From: Delphinapterus leucas
Taxonomy: Eukaryota; Chordata; Mammalia; Artiodactyla; Monodontidae
Length of the DNA: 64,000 nucleotides
Direction: 5' to 3'
Assembly: GCF_002288925.2 (NCBI RefSeq)
Contig: NW_022098021.1
Coordinates: 29,156,667 to 29,220,666, forward strand
In this document: piece by piece, positions 46,395-59,300 of the stretch
Numbering within the stretch: the first letter of the stretch is position 1
Layout of the letters: each line of letters starts with the position of its first letter
Translations under genes and position numbers: made by a program
Notes under the pieces: model-generated
Database searches by the model: none
What the model saw: only the letters and a program-made list of their open reading frames with translations
Told to the model about the DNA's origin: nothing

Positions 46395-47035
46395 GAATTT
46401 TTATTTAGTTCTCAATGCTATTGGGATATATTTGACATATAACATTGTTTAAGATGTACAACATGATAATTTGGTCTATGTATACATTGCAGAGATTACC
46501 ACAGTGTTAGTTAACACATCTAACCACAATGTTAGTTAACACATCTATCACCTCACATAGCCATCATTTTTGTGTGTGTTCAGAATATTTAAGATTTACT
46601 CTTTTAGCAACTTTTAGTTACAGTATTGTTAACTAGAGTTATAATGATCTACATTAGATCCCCAAAGCTTACTCATTTTATAACTGAAAATATGTACCCT
46701 TTGACCAACATCCCCTCATTTCTCCCATAGTCAGCCTCCAGCAATGGTGATTCTACTCTCTTTTTCTGAGTTAAGCTTTTTTAGACTCACATATAAATGA
46801 GATCATATGGCATTTGTCTTTCTCTGTTTGACTTATTTCATGTGGCATAGTGTCCTCATGGTCCAACCATATTGTAGCAAATAAGAGGATTTCTTTCTTT
46901 CTTTTTATGGCTGAATAATATTCTATCATGTATATACATATATATACATATATATATAAAAATCACATATTCTTTATCCATTCATCCATCATGAGACACT
47001 GTCAATGTCTTTGGTATTGTGAATAATGCTGAATT
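46395..47035 (-). mobile_element. L1-F, 3' section: old LINE-1, inverted
   Basis: Minus-strand L1 3' UTR and ORF2 C-terminus ('gacatataacattgtttaagatg', 'ggcatttgtctttctctg', 'tggctgaataatattctatc', 'ttctttatccattcatccatc'). It stops at about 47035 and jumps to ORF1/5' sequence, so most of ORF2 is deleted. Confidence 0.75.
46498..46547. repeat. 25-bp tandem duplication inside L1-F
   Basis: The unit 46498-46522 (starting ACCACAGTG) is followed directly by 46523-46547 (starting ACCACAATG), with one difference. Confidence 0.95.
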
Positions 47036-47444
47036 TGACTACATACTTACTTTTAGCATTATGTTGTATATTTTCATAAGTGTTATGTTTCTGATTTCTG
47101 TTCTCTAATTTTGGCTTGAAGAACTCCTTTCAGCATTATTTGTAAAGCAAATCTAGTGCTAATGAATTCTGTTAGCTTTTGTTTATTTGAGAAATCTTTA
47201 TATTGCCTTCATTTCTGAAGGACAATTTTGCTGGATATAATATTCTTGGTTGACAGGTTTTTTTTTTTTTCAGCATTTTGGATATACTATCCCATTCCTT
47301 CTTGGTCTGTAAGGGTTTTGCTGAACTATCTGCTGATAGCCTTATGGGAGTTCCTTTGTATGTAAGGACTTTTTCTCCTTGATATTCTTAAAATTCTCTC
47401 CTTGTGTTTTATTTTAGATAGTTTTATTGTAATTGGCCTTTTGT

Positions 47445-47460
47445 AGATCTATTGGGGTTT
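47445..47460. repeat. Left target-site duplication of SINE-5
   Basis: AGATCTATTGGGGTTT, matching AGATATTTTTGGGTTT at 47583-47598 in 13 of 16. Confidence 0.65.
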
Positions 47461-47582
47461 ATTTATTTATTTAGGTCATGCCGTGTGGCTTGCAGGATCT
47501 TAGTTACCAAACCAGGAACTGAACCCAGGGACATGGCAGTGAAAGTGCTGAGTCCTAACCACTGGACTGCCAGGGAACTCCC
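47461..47582 (-). mobile_element. SINE-5: short tRNA-derived SINE, inverted, nested in L1-F
   Basis: A 'tttatttatttatttaggtcatgcc' tail and body (the tail shows (ATTT)n), then 'gtgtggcttgcaggatctta', the B-box region 'aactgaaccca', 'gagtcctaaccactggac', and the head 'ccagggaactccc'. This is the ~120-bp tRNA-derived form widespread in cetartiodactyls. The imperfect duplication and divergence indicate an old insertion. Confidence 0.85.
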
Positions 47583-49429
47583 AGATATTTTTGGGTTTCA
47601 ATTTTGAGGTGACATGGCTTCATGATTGGTATCCAAATCTCTCCAAGAGTTTGATCTTACCAGTCATTGTTTACTTACATAAGCTTATTCTCCTTTCTCC
47701 CTCTCCTCTCCTCTGGGCTACCAATAATCTGTAGATTTTTTTTTAAATGGTATACCATAATTCAGGTAGTTTTCTTCACTCCTTTTTATTTATTTATTTA
47801 TTTTTTGTCCCCTGACTGGGTAATTTCAAATGATATCTTCTACTTCACAGATTCTTTCTTTTTCTTGGTCTAGTCTGCTCTTAGTTCTCACCATTGCATT
47901 TTTAGTTTCACTTATTGTGTTCTTCAGCTCCAGAACTTCTGTGTGTTTTTTAAGTAATTTCTAACTCTGCTAAACTTCTCATTTTGTTTATGTTTTGTTT
48001 TCTGATTTTACTGAATTTTCTTTCTGTTTTCTTGTAGCACACAGAGCTTTCTTAAGATAGACATTTTGAATTCTTTATCAGACAAATTGCAGATCTCTAT
48101 TTCTTTGGGGTCACTTGCTGGAAATTTTTGTAGTCCTTTAGTGGTGTCATATTTCCTTATTTATTCACCTCCCTTGAAGCCACACCTAGAAAATTCAGTC
48201 ACCTCCTCATGTCTTTACTGATGGTTCTGGCCCTGCTTGGGATTTTGAGGCTTTCTTACATCTTTTAAATAGGTATACTTGCTGCATAATTCTTGTTCCC
48301 TCTTGTGGCAGAATTCTTAACTTGTGTGTCTTTTCTCTATCCTGAAAAGCCAGGCAAAGTGCTGAAAGCTTCCCTTTTCCTTTCCCTAGTTTAGTGCTGA
48401 AAACACAAGTTTGTGGTTTCTCTCAGGATCACAGAGTTGGGTTAGCTTTCTGCACATGCTCACTAGCCACCTGCACAGGTTTGTTCCTGACATTTTGGAA
48501 GCATACATAAGAAGCTGGTCAGTGTTGGGGATGTGTGGGTGAGGGACCAGGAGAAATGGGGGTACCCATGAGGCACCTGGGGGATCTACAGGTGAGGCAT
48601 CCCCAGTGGCTCATAGGAAGCCTCATGATAGAGTGCATGGTATGGTTAGTAGGATCAACTTCTCTTTAATGCCCACAAAGAGCCCTATTTGTTGTTCTCC
48701 TGACCACTTCCTTTCACCCAGTTTCACAGCACATCTCAGTATTCTAGATGGATGAGAAAAAAGTTGGATCTCTTTTGCAGCAGCCTGTGCAGCTGGGGAA
48801 GACAGGTGCCCACTCACATGCTCTCACTTTCCCCTGTGGGAGAACTCACAGATAAGAATGTCTGTCTTGGCACTGAGCTGTCCAGCCTTGGGAGAGGGTT
48901 ATGCCTCTTAACCTCTTCAATGCATCCAACTTTGGATTTTTTTTTCTTTCTTTTCTTTTTTTTTTTTTTTTTGCTCCAGTGGTGTATTGGAAATCCTCAG
49001 CTGTATTCCTCAACATCCACAAAGTCTCATTTCTGAGTGATTGTATAAGTTGTTATTCTTTGAGGGGAAAACTGTTATTCTGCAATTTTGATGATGCCAC
49101 TCTCCTCAGTGTCTATTTAATGCCTTGTGTTCTTCATAGATTAAACAACATCTCTGCCTTCTCAACATCCTAATTCTCCAGCATATAGTATAATGGCTAT
49201 TGCATAGGATGTGCTTACCTAATCTGTGTGGAATGATTTTATTAATATACTAAAATAGTAACTGAGTTTGTACTGTTTCTGATGGGCTATGTTAGAAGCC
49301 ATGAAAGTAAATATAAAAGAAATCCCTCCTCTTAAGCTGTTCAAATTTTGGTTTGGGTATTAGACAATAAATAAAATGTATACAATACTGTTTGTTTAAA
49401 TGGTGATTAAGATTAAAGCTCTGGAAACA

Positions 49430-49960
49430 TCAAAACTTTAAATAGGATAATCAAAACGTTCACAATATATTGAAATGTAAAAAAATGTGAAGGAACTGAT
49501 AGATAAGGCCATGCAGAGTTCTAGGGAATTGTCATTCCAATGAGAAATTTCAAAATTTATAACAGCCCTGAGGCAATTTCTTGCTATACGGGAGGAAGAG
49601 CAAGGAGGCCAGTGTGGGTAGAGTAGAGAGAATAGGAAGAAAAATTTAAAAGAATATATAAGAGACATAAGGAGAAAGCAGATGATTTATAGACATGTAG
49701 GACATTGGAAAACTTTTTGTCTTATTATAAGTGAGATGAAGGCCATTGGAACTATTTAGAAAGAGAAAAGTGATAATCAAAATTATGTTTTAAGAGCATC
49801 ACCTTTGCTCCTGTTTGGTGATTAGTCCATAGTGAAGGGACAAGAGTAAATGGAGGGGGACTGGCTAGAGGTGTTATTAAAAATCCAAGTGAGAGATATG
49901 AGTGTCTTGGATCATGGTAACCAACATGGAGTGTAAATATTGTAAGGTTTTACTGACTCC
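49430..49960 (-). mobile_element. L2 LINE fragment, inverted
   Basis: 'aaggaggccagtgtgggtag', 'gagatgaaggccattggaac', 'agcatcacctttgctcctg' and 'aagtgagagatatgagtg' are the reverse-strand order of the L2 3' coding region. It is diverged. Confidence 0.55.
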
Positions 49961-52599
49961 TGGAGAAGGTGGAGGGCCAGAACTTCTGTTGTTGAATATT
50001 GTGCTAATATGTATTCTACTTTGTGGCATAATTAGTTATTTGATGCTATGTTATGACTTATAAAATTATTTATGCAATGAATGTGCACAGTGATTTGGAA
50101 AACCAAACAAGGGTTTGGAGATTATTGGGAGGTCTTGCTAAAACTTATTCTAAGTGGCTGTTTGAGGAAAAAAAAATTAATTGAAACAGAATATAGAGGA
50201 AATACCTTTGAACTTTTAATTTTCTCCCTCTGTAATCTAGAATAAAATGAGGACTGGGAGTGGAAAGAACAAGCTAACATAGAACACAATTATCATTAAC
50301 ATCACAGGTTTACTCTACTACCCACTTTCACTCTTATGGAAAGAAATTTGACTGTAAGAAGCCCATTCATAAGATAGATGCATGATCACATTCATAGACT
50401 TCATAGACTAGCACTCATTTCAATATAATAAATCAAAAAGTAGGAGTTTGAAAATAAGATTACCTTGATGGGTGATTACTTCTTCATAAAATTTTGTTTT
50501 ATATGAGCCAATAATTTAGGTTATAGAAAGTTCTGCCAGTCTGAATTTTAGCATATTCATTCATAGCTCACCATAAAATTTCATTACAAGTATTTTTCTC
50601 AATAACAAGTTTGGTGGTTTTTACAACCTTCAAGCTTTATAAAATGGTCATTGGTTGAGGGAAACAACTAATCACTATCAGAACCAATGACACATTTTGA
50701 ATATGTCATTTTACCTTATAATTTTCTAGCTTTTTAAAACAAAATTGATGCTTTCTAATATAAATGGACATGTTTGCATGAAACAGGAATTGTGTACTTC
50801 TTTAATAATTATTTAATTGTAATATGGAAAATTTAAATAATGTTACAATTGAATATATTTTACATTGGATAATATATATATATTTCAGATATAACAATCG
50901 ACCATACTAAACACACACTTTTTGAAAGGAATAATTCATTTGCATTTTCCTTAATTAGGTCATAACATAGAATGTGTCTGACCTTAATTTTCTCTCTGGT
51001 GTGATATACCAGAGATTATAGGTGCATATTAATAAGGTTTCATGATAAATATTTCAGGGATGAAACAATAACTGAAATAATTACAATTAGAAGACATGTG
51101 TTGAGGGTACAGAGGAGAATAATAACACAAAAGAAAATAGGTAAGATTTCCAAAGGAAAGTGACAGTTAAGTTGAGTTTTTAAATAATTATGTTTTGGCA
51201 GGTAGAAATGAGTAGAGGACATTTTAGGTGAAGTTGTATGAAAAAAATGGAAAAATTTAGGATACAGAAAACATTACCAATAGAGGATATATAGTTTGAA
51301 GAATGATTTAATTATCAAACTGCATGTTTTAAATTTTAATAAGTTAGACAGTTATATAGGTATATATATATATATATATTCTGTGATATGATTATATATA
51401 TTTTGTTTTGCATTATTGTAATATACTTTACACATAAATATTTGACATATCTATGGATATATATATATATGCTTAAATCCATATTAACTACTTATTATGT
51501 TAATTTATTTGCAAACTATAATCTACTAATTTGGGAATAGATATTGTGAATAATATGATATGGATTTTGGGCAGATTGGAATATAAATGATATGGCCAGT
51601 GCTTTCCCTGTCTTTATTAGGTTGAACTCAGTGTAAGGTAGGCTCAGGACCACTACTATTTTTTTCTCTAAATTTGTTGCAAAATGTTACAATATTAACT
51701 TCCACTTAATTAATATATATTTATAAGGCCTCATTTTCTTGATTTTTCCTCATCTCCAAAGAAAACAATTAAATTATCTGAAATGTAATAACGCTTTTTT
51801 TTTAAACATGGCAAGAACATAAATATAACGTAGAGCTCCTAATAAAAGAGCTGATTGTCAGTACAACAAGAGGAGGAGTTTTGAAAGATGTTCAGTAAAT
51901 CCATCAATGTTATTGAGAAAAATGGAGGTGTGGGCTGTCATTACTGACAGGTTACTGTGTAGTAGGTAGTAACATTATACCTTGCTAGGCAATGGACACC
52001 TACATATTTAATGCTAAAACTCATGCAAACATATATACTGGAAAAGGAAAACTCTCCTTTCATGATTACTTTCATAGTTGTATGCTAAACATAAAATGAC
52101 AATACATTTTTGTACACAGAATCATGGGATTATATATGCATTTGGTCTATCCTTAAAAATCCTTTGATAGTAATGTAACTCAAATTTGACTGCTTTAGTT
52201 AGATAATTTCTGTAGGCAAATTAACATTTTTATTAGTTTCTTAAATTTAAATAGGTGTCTACAATATGCTAGATTTAATTTACAATTAAAATAAAATTGA
52301 AATTTCAATTTTGGTAATTTCATAAATAAGAATAGTACCTAATAACATCAATCAAGGAGCTGTTAACATGAAGCTGAAAAAATGTTCTACCCTGTGGATT
52401 ATTTTAGCACTACTTATTTCAAAATTATTATAGAAATATCTTAAAAAGATGGGATGTGTTTTTTCTGATACCTTATTTCTTTAATATTTTTAAAAAGAGT
52501 CAAATTTTAAGTAATATATTTATATAGTATATTCTCTCTTTGTCCAATTATGAAAAACTAAAATAGCCTCTTAGTTATTATGAGATCTAAACATGGTTA
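49961..52599. other. AT-rich sequence; microsatellites only
   Basis: About 2.6 kb with no gene or named repeat. (TA)n runs lie near 50872-50884, 51359-51381 and 51457-51470. Confidence 0.45.
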
Positions 52600-53045
52600 T
52601 TTGGGGTTGGATTGTATTAGTTCCATATTGCTACTGCAAAGAAACTTGGAGCCTAAAATTATGCAAATTTATTATCTTACTGGTTTAGAGATCAGAAGTC
52701 TGAAACGGGTCTCCCTGTGTTAAAAAGTTGACAGGGCTGTTTTCCTTCTGGAGACTCTAGAGCAGAATACATTTTCTTGCCTGTTCCAGCTGCTCACATT
52801 TTTTGATTCATGGCTATTTTCATCTTCAACACCTCATATGGCCAGTCTAGATTTCCTTAGTCTTCATAACTCTGACATTGACTCTTTTTTTTAATTATTT
52901 TTTTCACTATTTCACTTATAAAGGCTGTTGTGATTACATTGGGCCCATCAGGAAAACCCAGGATATTCTCCAAATTCCAAAATTCTTAATTAAATTAATC
53001 TGCAAAGTTGCTTTTGCTGTGACATGTAACTTATTTACAAGTTCC
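52600..53045 (+). mobile_element. MLT1-like LTR
   Basis: 'gtattagttccatattgctac', 'gacagggctgttttccttctgg', 'agactctagagcag', 'cttgcctgttccagctgctc', 'tgtgattacattgggccca' and 'aatctgcaaagttgcttttgc' follow, in order, MaLR-type LTRs of the MLT1 group. It is strongly diverged, with a T-rich addition at about 52887-52910. Confidence 0.6.
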
Positions 53046-53062
53046 AAAGATTAAGATATAGC

Positions 53063-53080
53063 CTTTTTTTTTTTTTTTTC
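53063..53080. repeat. T-run
   Basis: A homopolymer T run flanked by 'atagcc' and 'cctggga'. No paired target duplication is obvious. Confidence 0.9.
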
Positions 53081-53259
53081 CTGGGAGGGTATTAGTAGTA
53101 CATCTACCACAGGAGTCCCTGAACAATTCAGCAAAGTTAGAAGACTTACATTATCAAAATATAAAATTACACCTAAATAAATTTAAGGAATAAGTAATTT
53201 AACATGATTTGTAGAACAAGATAATATAATCCAGAATCTTTAACAATATCGTATCCACT

Positions 53260-54160
53260 GTCTCCAAGTTAAAAACAATGAAATTTATATGTGAGCAGAA
53301 AAATGCAATCCATTTTAAAGAAAAGGATAAGTGAAACATAAACATACTAAAAGAGAACTGAAATACTAAAATTAGGAGACAAAGTTGTTAAAGGAGCTAC
53401 TATAAATATTCTTAAGAACTGAAAGTAAAACATGGTCACAATGATTTAATTTTATACAGAAATTCAGCAAAGACAAGGAGACTTTAAAAAAATTAAGTGT
53501 AAATTATAAAACTGGGAATTACAATACTAGTAATGAAAAAAAGATGGATGACTAAATAGGAGTATGGAGTGGCATAAGAAATAATTGTTGTACTTGGAGT
53601 CAGACAAAAAGAAATATGAAAAATAAAACTCATGGAAAAATTAAAACTAAAATAGAGAGGAAAGAACAGGGCCTCAAGGAATTGTGAGACAAAATCGAGT
53701 TGTCTAATATGTGCAAGTCAACTTTCAGAATGATGAAAGGGAAACAACAGGAAAGAAACATATGTGAAGAAATGATCGCTAAAATATTTTCAAATTTGAG
53801 GAAATATCCAAAAATTCAAGGAATTCCAAGTAGGCTGTATATACAAATACAGAAAAAAACCTCATGTAAGCATGTAAAGGTCAAGATGCTAAAAACAAAA
53901 CACATAGAGGAAATTAGAAACCTAATAGAGGAAAAAAAAAATTACATAAACATTACATACAGCAGACAATGATACAGATTGGAAATGGCATATGTCACCA
54001 CATTAAAGGTCAGGAAACATACGACTATTTTTAAAGTGATGAAAGAAGACAATTAATTATCAACCCCAAATTCTATATTCAGAAAAAATATCCTTCAAAA
54101 AATATCAATATAATGATATTCTCAAAATCAACCAAAACTCTAAAAATAGTACTGATTCAA
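53260..54160 (+). pseudogene. Old L1 ORF1 remnant
   Basis: Plus-strand remnant of an old L1 ORF1. The 90-codon open piece at 53700-53972 shows 'ICEEMIAKIFSNLRKYPKIQ', 'RLYIQIQKK' and 'HVKVKMLKTKHIEE', in the position of the ORF1 RNA-binding part. Downstream, 'tattcagaaaaaatatccttc' matches the 'YPAKISF'-type C-terminal region. No intact full-length frame remains. It belongs to a much older L1 group than L1-A or L1-B. Confidence 0.65.
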
Positions 54161-54549
54161 AGCTCTGTACTTTGTTAGTTTCTTTTCTCTATCTGTAGTT
54201 ATATCTTGAATGAAATCATTCAAGTCTTGGAATTGTATATATTATTTAATTATCATTATGGCAAAGCTGATACTTTCAACTCAGACAAATTTCCTGGTCT
54301 CCAATTTGTTTATCTAAATGCTACTTTAGCAACTATATTTATATAACTCAAATTTATCCTATCCAAACATACCTCCTCATCTTTCCTTCGAAGCTAGGTC
54401 TTGTAAAGTTCTTCCCCATTTTCATATTATGGCAGTGCTGTCCTTTCAGTTGCACATGTCAAAATAAAAAATAAGATAAAATAGTTTTAAAAAATTGAGG
54501 AATTAAGCCTTATTTATCTCTTTATAATTTAAATGTTAAATTTAAACAA

Positions 54550-55270
54550 TCAGAAAATTCTATTATATTCAGAATCTAACCACTTCTCAATATTTCCATG
54601 ATATATTTTTGTCTGAATCAACTTTTGCCTGTTTTCTTATTATGTCTTACTGATTTACTTTCTTGCTTATAAATTTGCTTCATCTAGTCTATTGCCAAAA
54701 CAGAAAACCAAGTCACGCTTTAAAAAATTAAGCTTAATCATTTGAGTTTTTTGTTCAAAACCCACCAATGAATGGATCTTCTGAAGAGTTTGAGTAAAAG
54801 ATAATGTCCTTACAGTGATCTTCAATACTCTACCTTACTTGCACTCCCTTTAAACTTCAGATATTACTTTCTACCACCCTATCTCTCATCCATTTTCTTC
54901 TTGATATTTTTAAAAGTCCCTAATCAAATTCCAGCTCACGGAATTTTAGAATGGTTGATTCTTATGCCACAAAGAATTTTATCAGTATAGCTATATGATT
55001 ACCATCTCACATCATTCATATCTTTAGCAATTGTCACTCTCTTAGTGAGACTCCTACAATATTACCCTAATTACCAATGCACCTTTATAATTTTCAAATT
55101 TTTTATTTTTTCATGTGTCTTCCCACTGCATCTCTAAAAGTGAAGCACCAGCACTAGGATGATAATAATAGTTGTCTCCTTGATCACATATGTATCCACT
55201 GAACCTAGAATAGCGCTTGACACATCATCATTACACAATACAAATATGTTGAGTTAGTGAATACTGAATA
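54550..55270 (+). mobile_element. L2 LINE 3' fragment
   Basis: 'gttcaaaacccaccaatgaatgg', 'actctaccttacttgcactcc', 'agatattactttctaccacc' and the terminal 'gtatccactgaacctagaatagcgcttgac' (in parts) follow the L2 3' order to its end. It is diverged by many small indels. Confidence 0.6.
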
Positions 55271-55424
55271 TCAATTTGTAATTAGCAGTAGTATTTTTCT
55301 CTACATACACCAACTTCAAAATTTAAAAGAAAATAAGATAGCATTCATAATCACAAAAACAAATGTCAAATAATTAAAAGTGAACAACACAAAAATCATA
55401 AGAATTCTGTGGGTAAAATAAATA

Positions 55425-55456
55425 AGTCATTTTTATGGCTGAGTAGTATACCATTG

Positions 55457-55499
<43 letters not shown>

Positions 55500-56149
55500 C
55501 ACATATTCTTTATCCATTCATTTTTGATGGGCACTTCAGTTGCTTCCATATCTTGACCATTGTAAATCATGCTGCTATGAATATTGGGGTGCATGTATGT
55601 TTTTGAATTAGTATTGTTGAGCTTTTTTTTTTTCGGTTTGAATATATACCCAGGAGTGGAAATTCTGGATAATATGGTAGTTCCATTTTGAGTTTTCTGA
55701 GAAACTGCCATACTGTTTTCCACAGTGGCTTCATCATTTACATTTCCACCAACAGTGTATAAGGGTCCCTTTTCTCCACATCCTTATCAGCATTTGTCAT
55801 TTGTGTTCTTTTTGATGATAGCCATTCTGACAGGTGTGAGGTGATATCTCATTGTGGTTTTGATTTGCATTTCCATGATGATTAGCAACGTTGAGCATCT
55901 TTTCATGTTCTTGTTATCCATCTGCCTATCATCTTTGAAAAATGTCTACTCAGGTATTCTGCTCATTTTTTAATCAAGGTTTTTTATTTTTTTGGATGTT
56001 GTGTTGTTTGAGTTGTTTATGTATTTTGGAGAGTAACCCTTTAACAGTCATATTATTTGCAAATATTTTCTCCCATTCAGTAGGTTGTCTTTTCATTTTG
56101 TCAGTGGATTCCATTTCTGTGCAAAAGCTTTTAAGTTTAATTGGGCCAT
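55425..56149 (-). mobile_element. L1-G, inverted 5' segment
   Basis: Reverse-strand L1 ORF2 C-terminal sequence from 'tggctgagtagtataccattg' (55438) to 'ctgtgcaaaagcttttaag' (about 56140). It includes a large (TA)n expansion at 55456-55498. It is one part of a single twin-primed insertion with the next entry. Confidence 0.85.
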
Positions 56150-56565
56150 TAGCAACAATGTGGATGGACTTGGAGGTTATTGTGCTACGTGAAGTAAGTC
56201 AGATGGAGAAAGACAAACACTATATGATATCACTTATATGGAGAATCTTAAAAAAATACAAGAAACTAGTGAATATAACAGCAACAACAAATTGACTCAC
56301 AGTTACAGAGAATAAACTAGTGATTACCAGTGAGGAGAAGGAAGGGAAGAGGGGCAATACAGAAGTAGGGGATTAAGAGGTACAAACTATTATGTATAAA
56401 ATAAACACTAAGGATACATTGTATAACACAGGGAATACAGCCAATAACTTATAATAATTATATAGAGAGTATAACCTTTAAAAATTGTGAATCACTATAT
56501 TGTACACCCGTAACTATAATATTGTACATTGACTATACTTCAATAAAATTTTAAAAAGTTAAGTA
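56150..56565 (+). mobile_element. L1-G, sense 3' segment
   Basis: Plus-strand L1 end from 'agcaacaatgtggatggac' through 'gaagtaagtcagatggag' to the tail 'caataaaattttaaaaa' (56542-56558). In L1 order it begins almost directly (about 20 bases) after the point where the inverted segment ends, the signature of a 5' inversion during insertion. Confidence 0.85.
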
Positions 56566-56626
56566 AATTAAACTTTAATTCCAAAAAAACTATTAGACTA
56601 ATGAAGCAAAAAATTTTTCAGGGATC

Positions 56627-56775
56627 AGATCTATCTATCTTTCTATCTCTATCTCTACACTATAATATATATAGTATATGTACTATTATATTATATATAT
56701 TATGTCTATGTATAATATATATACTATAACATATAGTATATATACTATTATATGATATACATATAATACATTATT
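56627..56775. repeat. (TATC)n and AT-rich low-complexity tract
   Basis: 'atctatctatct' followed by about 110 bases of 'atatata', 'tatagtatat' and 'tatactat' words, with several self-complementary segments. Confidence 0.9.
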
Positions 56776-56799
56776 TATTTAGTATGGCAATTATTCCTT

Positions 56800-57470
56800 T
56801 TAATCTAGAAGTATTGTTCTATCTCAGTCAAAATTCCAGCTGGGGTCTTTGAGTGTCTGGCAAAACGCTATAATTAATGCAAAAAATAAAATACACAAAT
56901 CAACTTTGAAAAAAATAGAGGGATGATGGCTTATCTTATTAAATATTAGGAAATATTTTGTTGATAGAGAGCAGGCCCTATGTACTGTTATATGGAAAAT
57001 AAAATGTACTAGTTACCCCAAAAAATAATATGCAGCATTTGCCATATTTAATTGTGCACATTGTTTTTGATGCACTCATTATCCATTATGCATAATACAA
57101 AAATGCATGCATCAATAATAAATTAATGAATAAGGGGGGTTGATTTTAGCATTTATTATGGAATGTGCAGTTGAAGGCAACCTAGAAAACCATTAATGGG
57201 GAACTTAAAAAAAAGTGGATGCAGTCAGAAAAAAAATTTGATGTTAACTTAATAACAAAAATTCTTAAAAAAATAAGCATTGACTAAGAAAAGTATTAAA
57301 TTATGTCAGGATTACAAATCAATGAAAAACACTTTTTGTACAAAACCAATACTACATATTTTACAAAAATACATTTATATGTGCATATGCTAAAAGCAAT
57401 ATATCTATATATGTAAAGGCAATATATGTAACATTATATATTTTTTAAGTGAAGGAAAAGTAAACTCATT
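56800..57470 (+). mobile_element. Possible old L1 fragment
   Basis: 'tctatctcagtcaaaattcc' and 'aactttgaaaaaaatagaggg' resemble the late reverse-transcriptase region of L1. Downstream similarity is weak, so the right border is uncertain. Confidence 0.35.
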
Positions 57471-58910
57471 CTAATTCATTAATCATTTGTAGACTGTTGT
57501 ATGGTGGATGAAATAACCAAAGTTTGTGATCTCTAAGTTGGTAGAATTGGAAAAATCAACCAAAAAAGTAGCAGAAATGAAAAAAGTCATGGAAGTTAGA
57601 GACTGAGGATATATCAATTTATAAAAAGCCACCAGGCATTTATAGGATCAAAGGGATATAAAGTGCTCAAGCTTGGAATTCTAGAGGTTACTGGCTTTCT
57701 TCTTTTTAAGTTTCTGTTAAAATAGAAGATTAACCACCTCCCAATAGTGAATGCTCTTTGGAAGCTTATGTGTGATGACTTAAGGTGTTTTTTTTTTTAT
57801 GATATTGTAAAATAAGAACATCTTAAACTGGGTAGCATTGTTGTATTATGGTAAATCAAGCGTTTGAGAATTAAGCACATGGATTTAGCAGTTTTACCAT
57901 GGAAGAATTATATAACATTTCTCACTATCATATTCTTCATTATTTGTGACAGAAATTCATAGACATCATAGATGTGCAAAACAAGACAGATCTTATTTTC
58001 ATTTGTTTATAATCAATGTTGTGTGGATAACTTTGAGCTTCATCTTGAAGTTTACTTTTAAATTTTAAAATTTATTTTAAGTATTTCTAATTGAAAATTG
58101 AATATTTTCTTTACTCTTCCTTATACATTATTTGTTAATTCCCTAATAAATTATAGTAACTCTTCTTAAGTTATCCTCAGTACCATATCTATAAGAACTT
58201 CATCATTAAAAATAGCAAAGTTGTTTATAAAATAAATGACTCTTTCAATATTTATATAAAATTGCATGTGGATAAGTAGATTCTTTTATAAAACCTAAGT
58301 GAAATTTAGAACTGCCTAAGAAGCTTTATTATAATTGGCATAGAACTTCAAATCATAATTTTAATATAAATGTTTGATATAAATATAGAATTTAGGTTTT
58401 ATTGTATAATTATGTATTTAGTTTTATATTTATTTCCATTGCAAGTTAATATGTGATTAATAGGTGATTCACCTTGCACACCCACCATTTTCTGTAAAAC
58501 CATGGTCTCACCAATTAGAAAGCCAGAATTTGGCAGTTTCTGTGACTTGAAATTTCATTAATAAGACATTTTTTACCTTTAAGTAAAAGGAAGAGTTTCT
58601 AGAATATAGGAATTATCTCTTACAAATTTAATAGACAAGAATACACCAAATCAATAATATGAAATATCAGAAGCTGACCAGCTCAAACCATACAAAGTAC
58701 TTTTAAAAGAGGTCAGGTGAAATGCCTAAAATTATTAGTGTACTGGTGTCAATTAAAAATAATTTGCATAGTTACACTTTTGGTTTGGATATGTAGAAAG
58801 CTGAAAAGATTGTCACTTACAAAAAATATTTTTTTTTCCAAGTCTCTGATTTTTTGCCATCCTCCGATTTAGATCAAATTTTTACTTCATATCATTCTTT
58901 TGTTTTGTGT
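57471..58910. other. AT-rich sequence without recognised features
   Basis: No gene or named repeat seen. Confidence 0.45.
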
Positions 58911-59300
58911 TTTTGTTTTTTTATTGGGGGTAAAATCTCCCATCCCATCCATCTAGGTCACCAGAGAGCACCGAGCTGAGCTCCCTGCACTATTCAGCAG
59001 GTTCCCACTAGCTATCTGTTTTACACATGGCAGTGCATATATGTCAAACTCAACCTCCCAATTCATCCCCACCCCTGTGCCCACACATACATTCCTTATG
59101 TCTGCATCTCTATTCCTGCCCTGTAAATAGGTTCATCGGTACAATTTTTGTAGATTCCACATACATGCATTAATATATGATATTTGTTTTTCTCTTTCTG
59201 ACTTACTTCACTCTGTATGACAGACTCTAGGTCCATCCACACCTATACAAATGACCCAAATGAGTTCCTTTTATATGGCTGAATAATATTCCATTGTAAA
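58911..59300 (-). mobile_element. L1-H: LINE-1 3' end fragment, inverted
   Basis: Minus-strand L1 3' UTR/ORF2 end of the same general type as L1-A ('gagctgagctccctgcac', 'cccactagctatctgtttta', 'cttactтca'-type region at 59203-59215, 'gacagactctaggtccatcc', 'gctgaataatattccattg'). It stops at about 59299 and different sequence follows. Confidence 0.85.

Larger units (their letters stand above)
47036..49030 (-). mobile_element. L1-F, 5' section: old LINE-1 ORF1 and 5' UTR, inverted, with nested SINE
   Basis: Minus-strand sequence of ORF1 C-terminal type ('ttcagcattatttgtaaagc', 'ttctgttagcttttgtttatt', 'ggatataatattcttggttg'), through the coiled-coil region ('tttgttatgttttgttttctg'-like words near 47990) and into a GC-richer 5' UTR (48150-48960). 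A T-rich tract lies at 48939-48973. SINE-5 interrupts it at 47461-47582. Confidence 0.7.

Noticed and set aside
48939..48973. T-rich tract considered as a second poly(A)-only insertion
   Set aside because: I found no matching direct repeat on the two sides, so it may be simple expansion inside L1-F.
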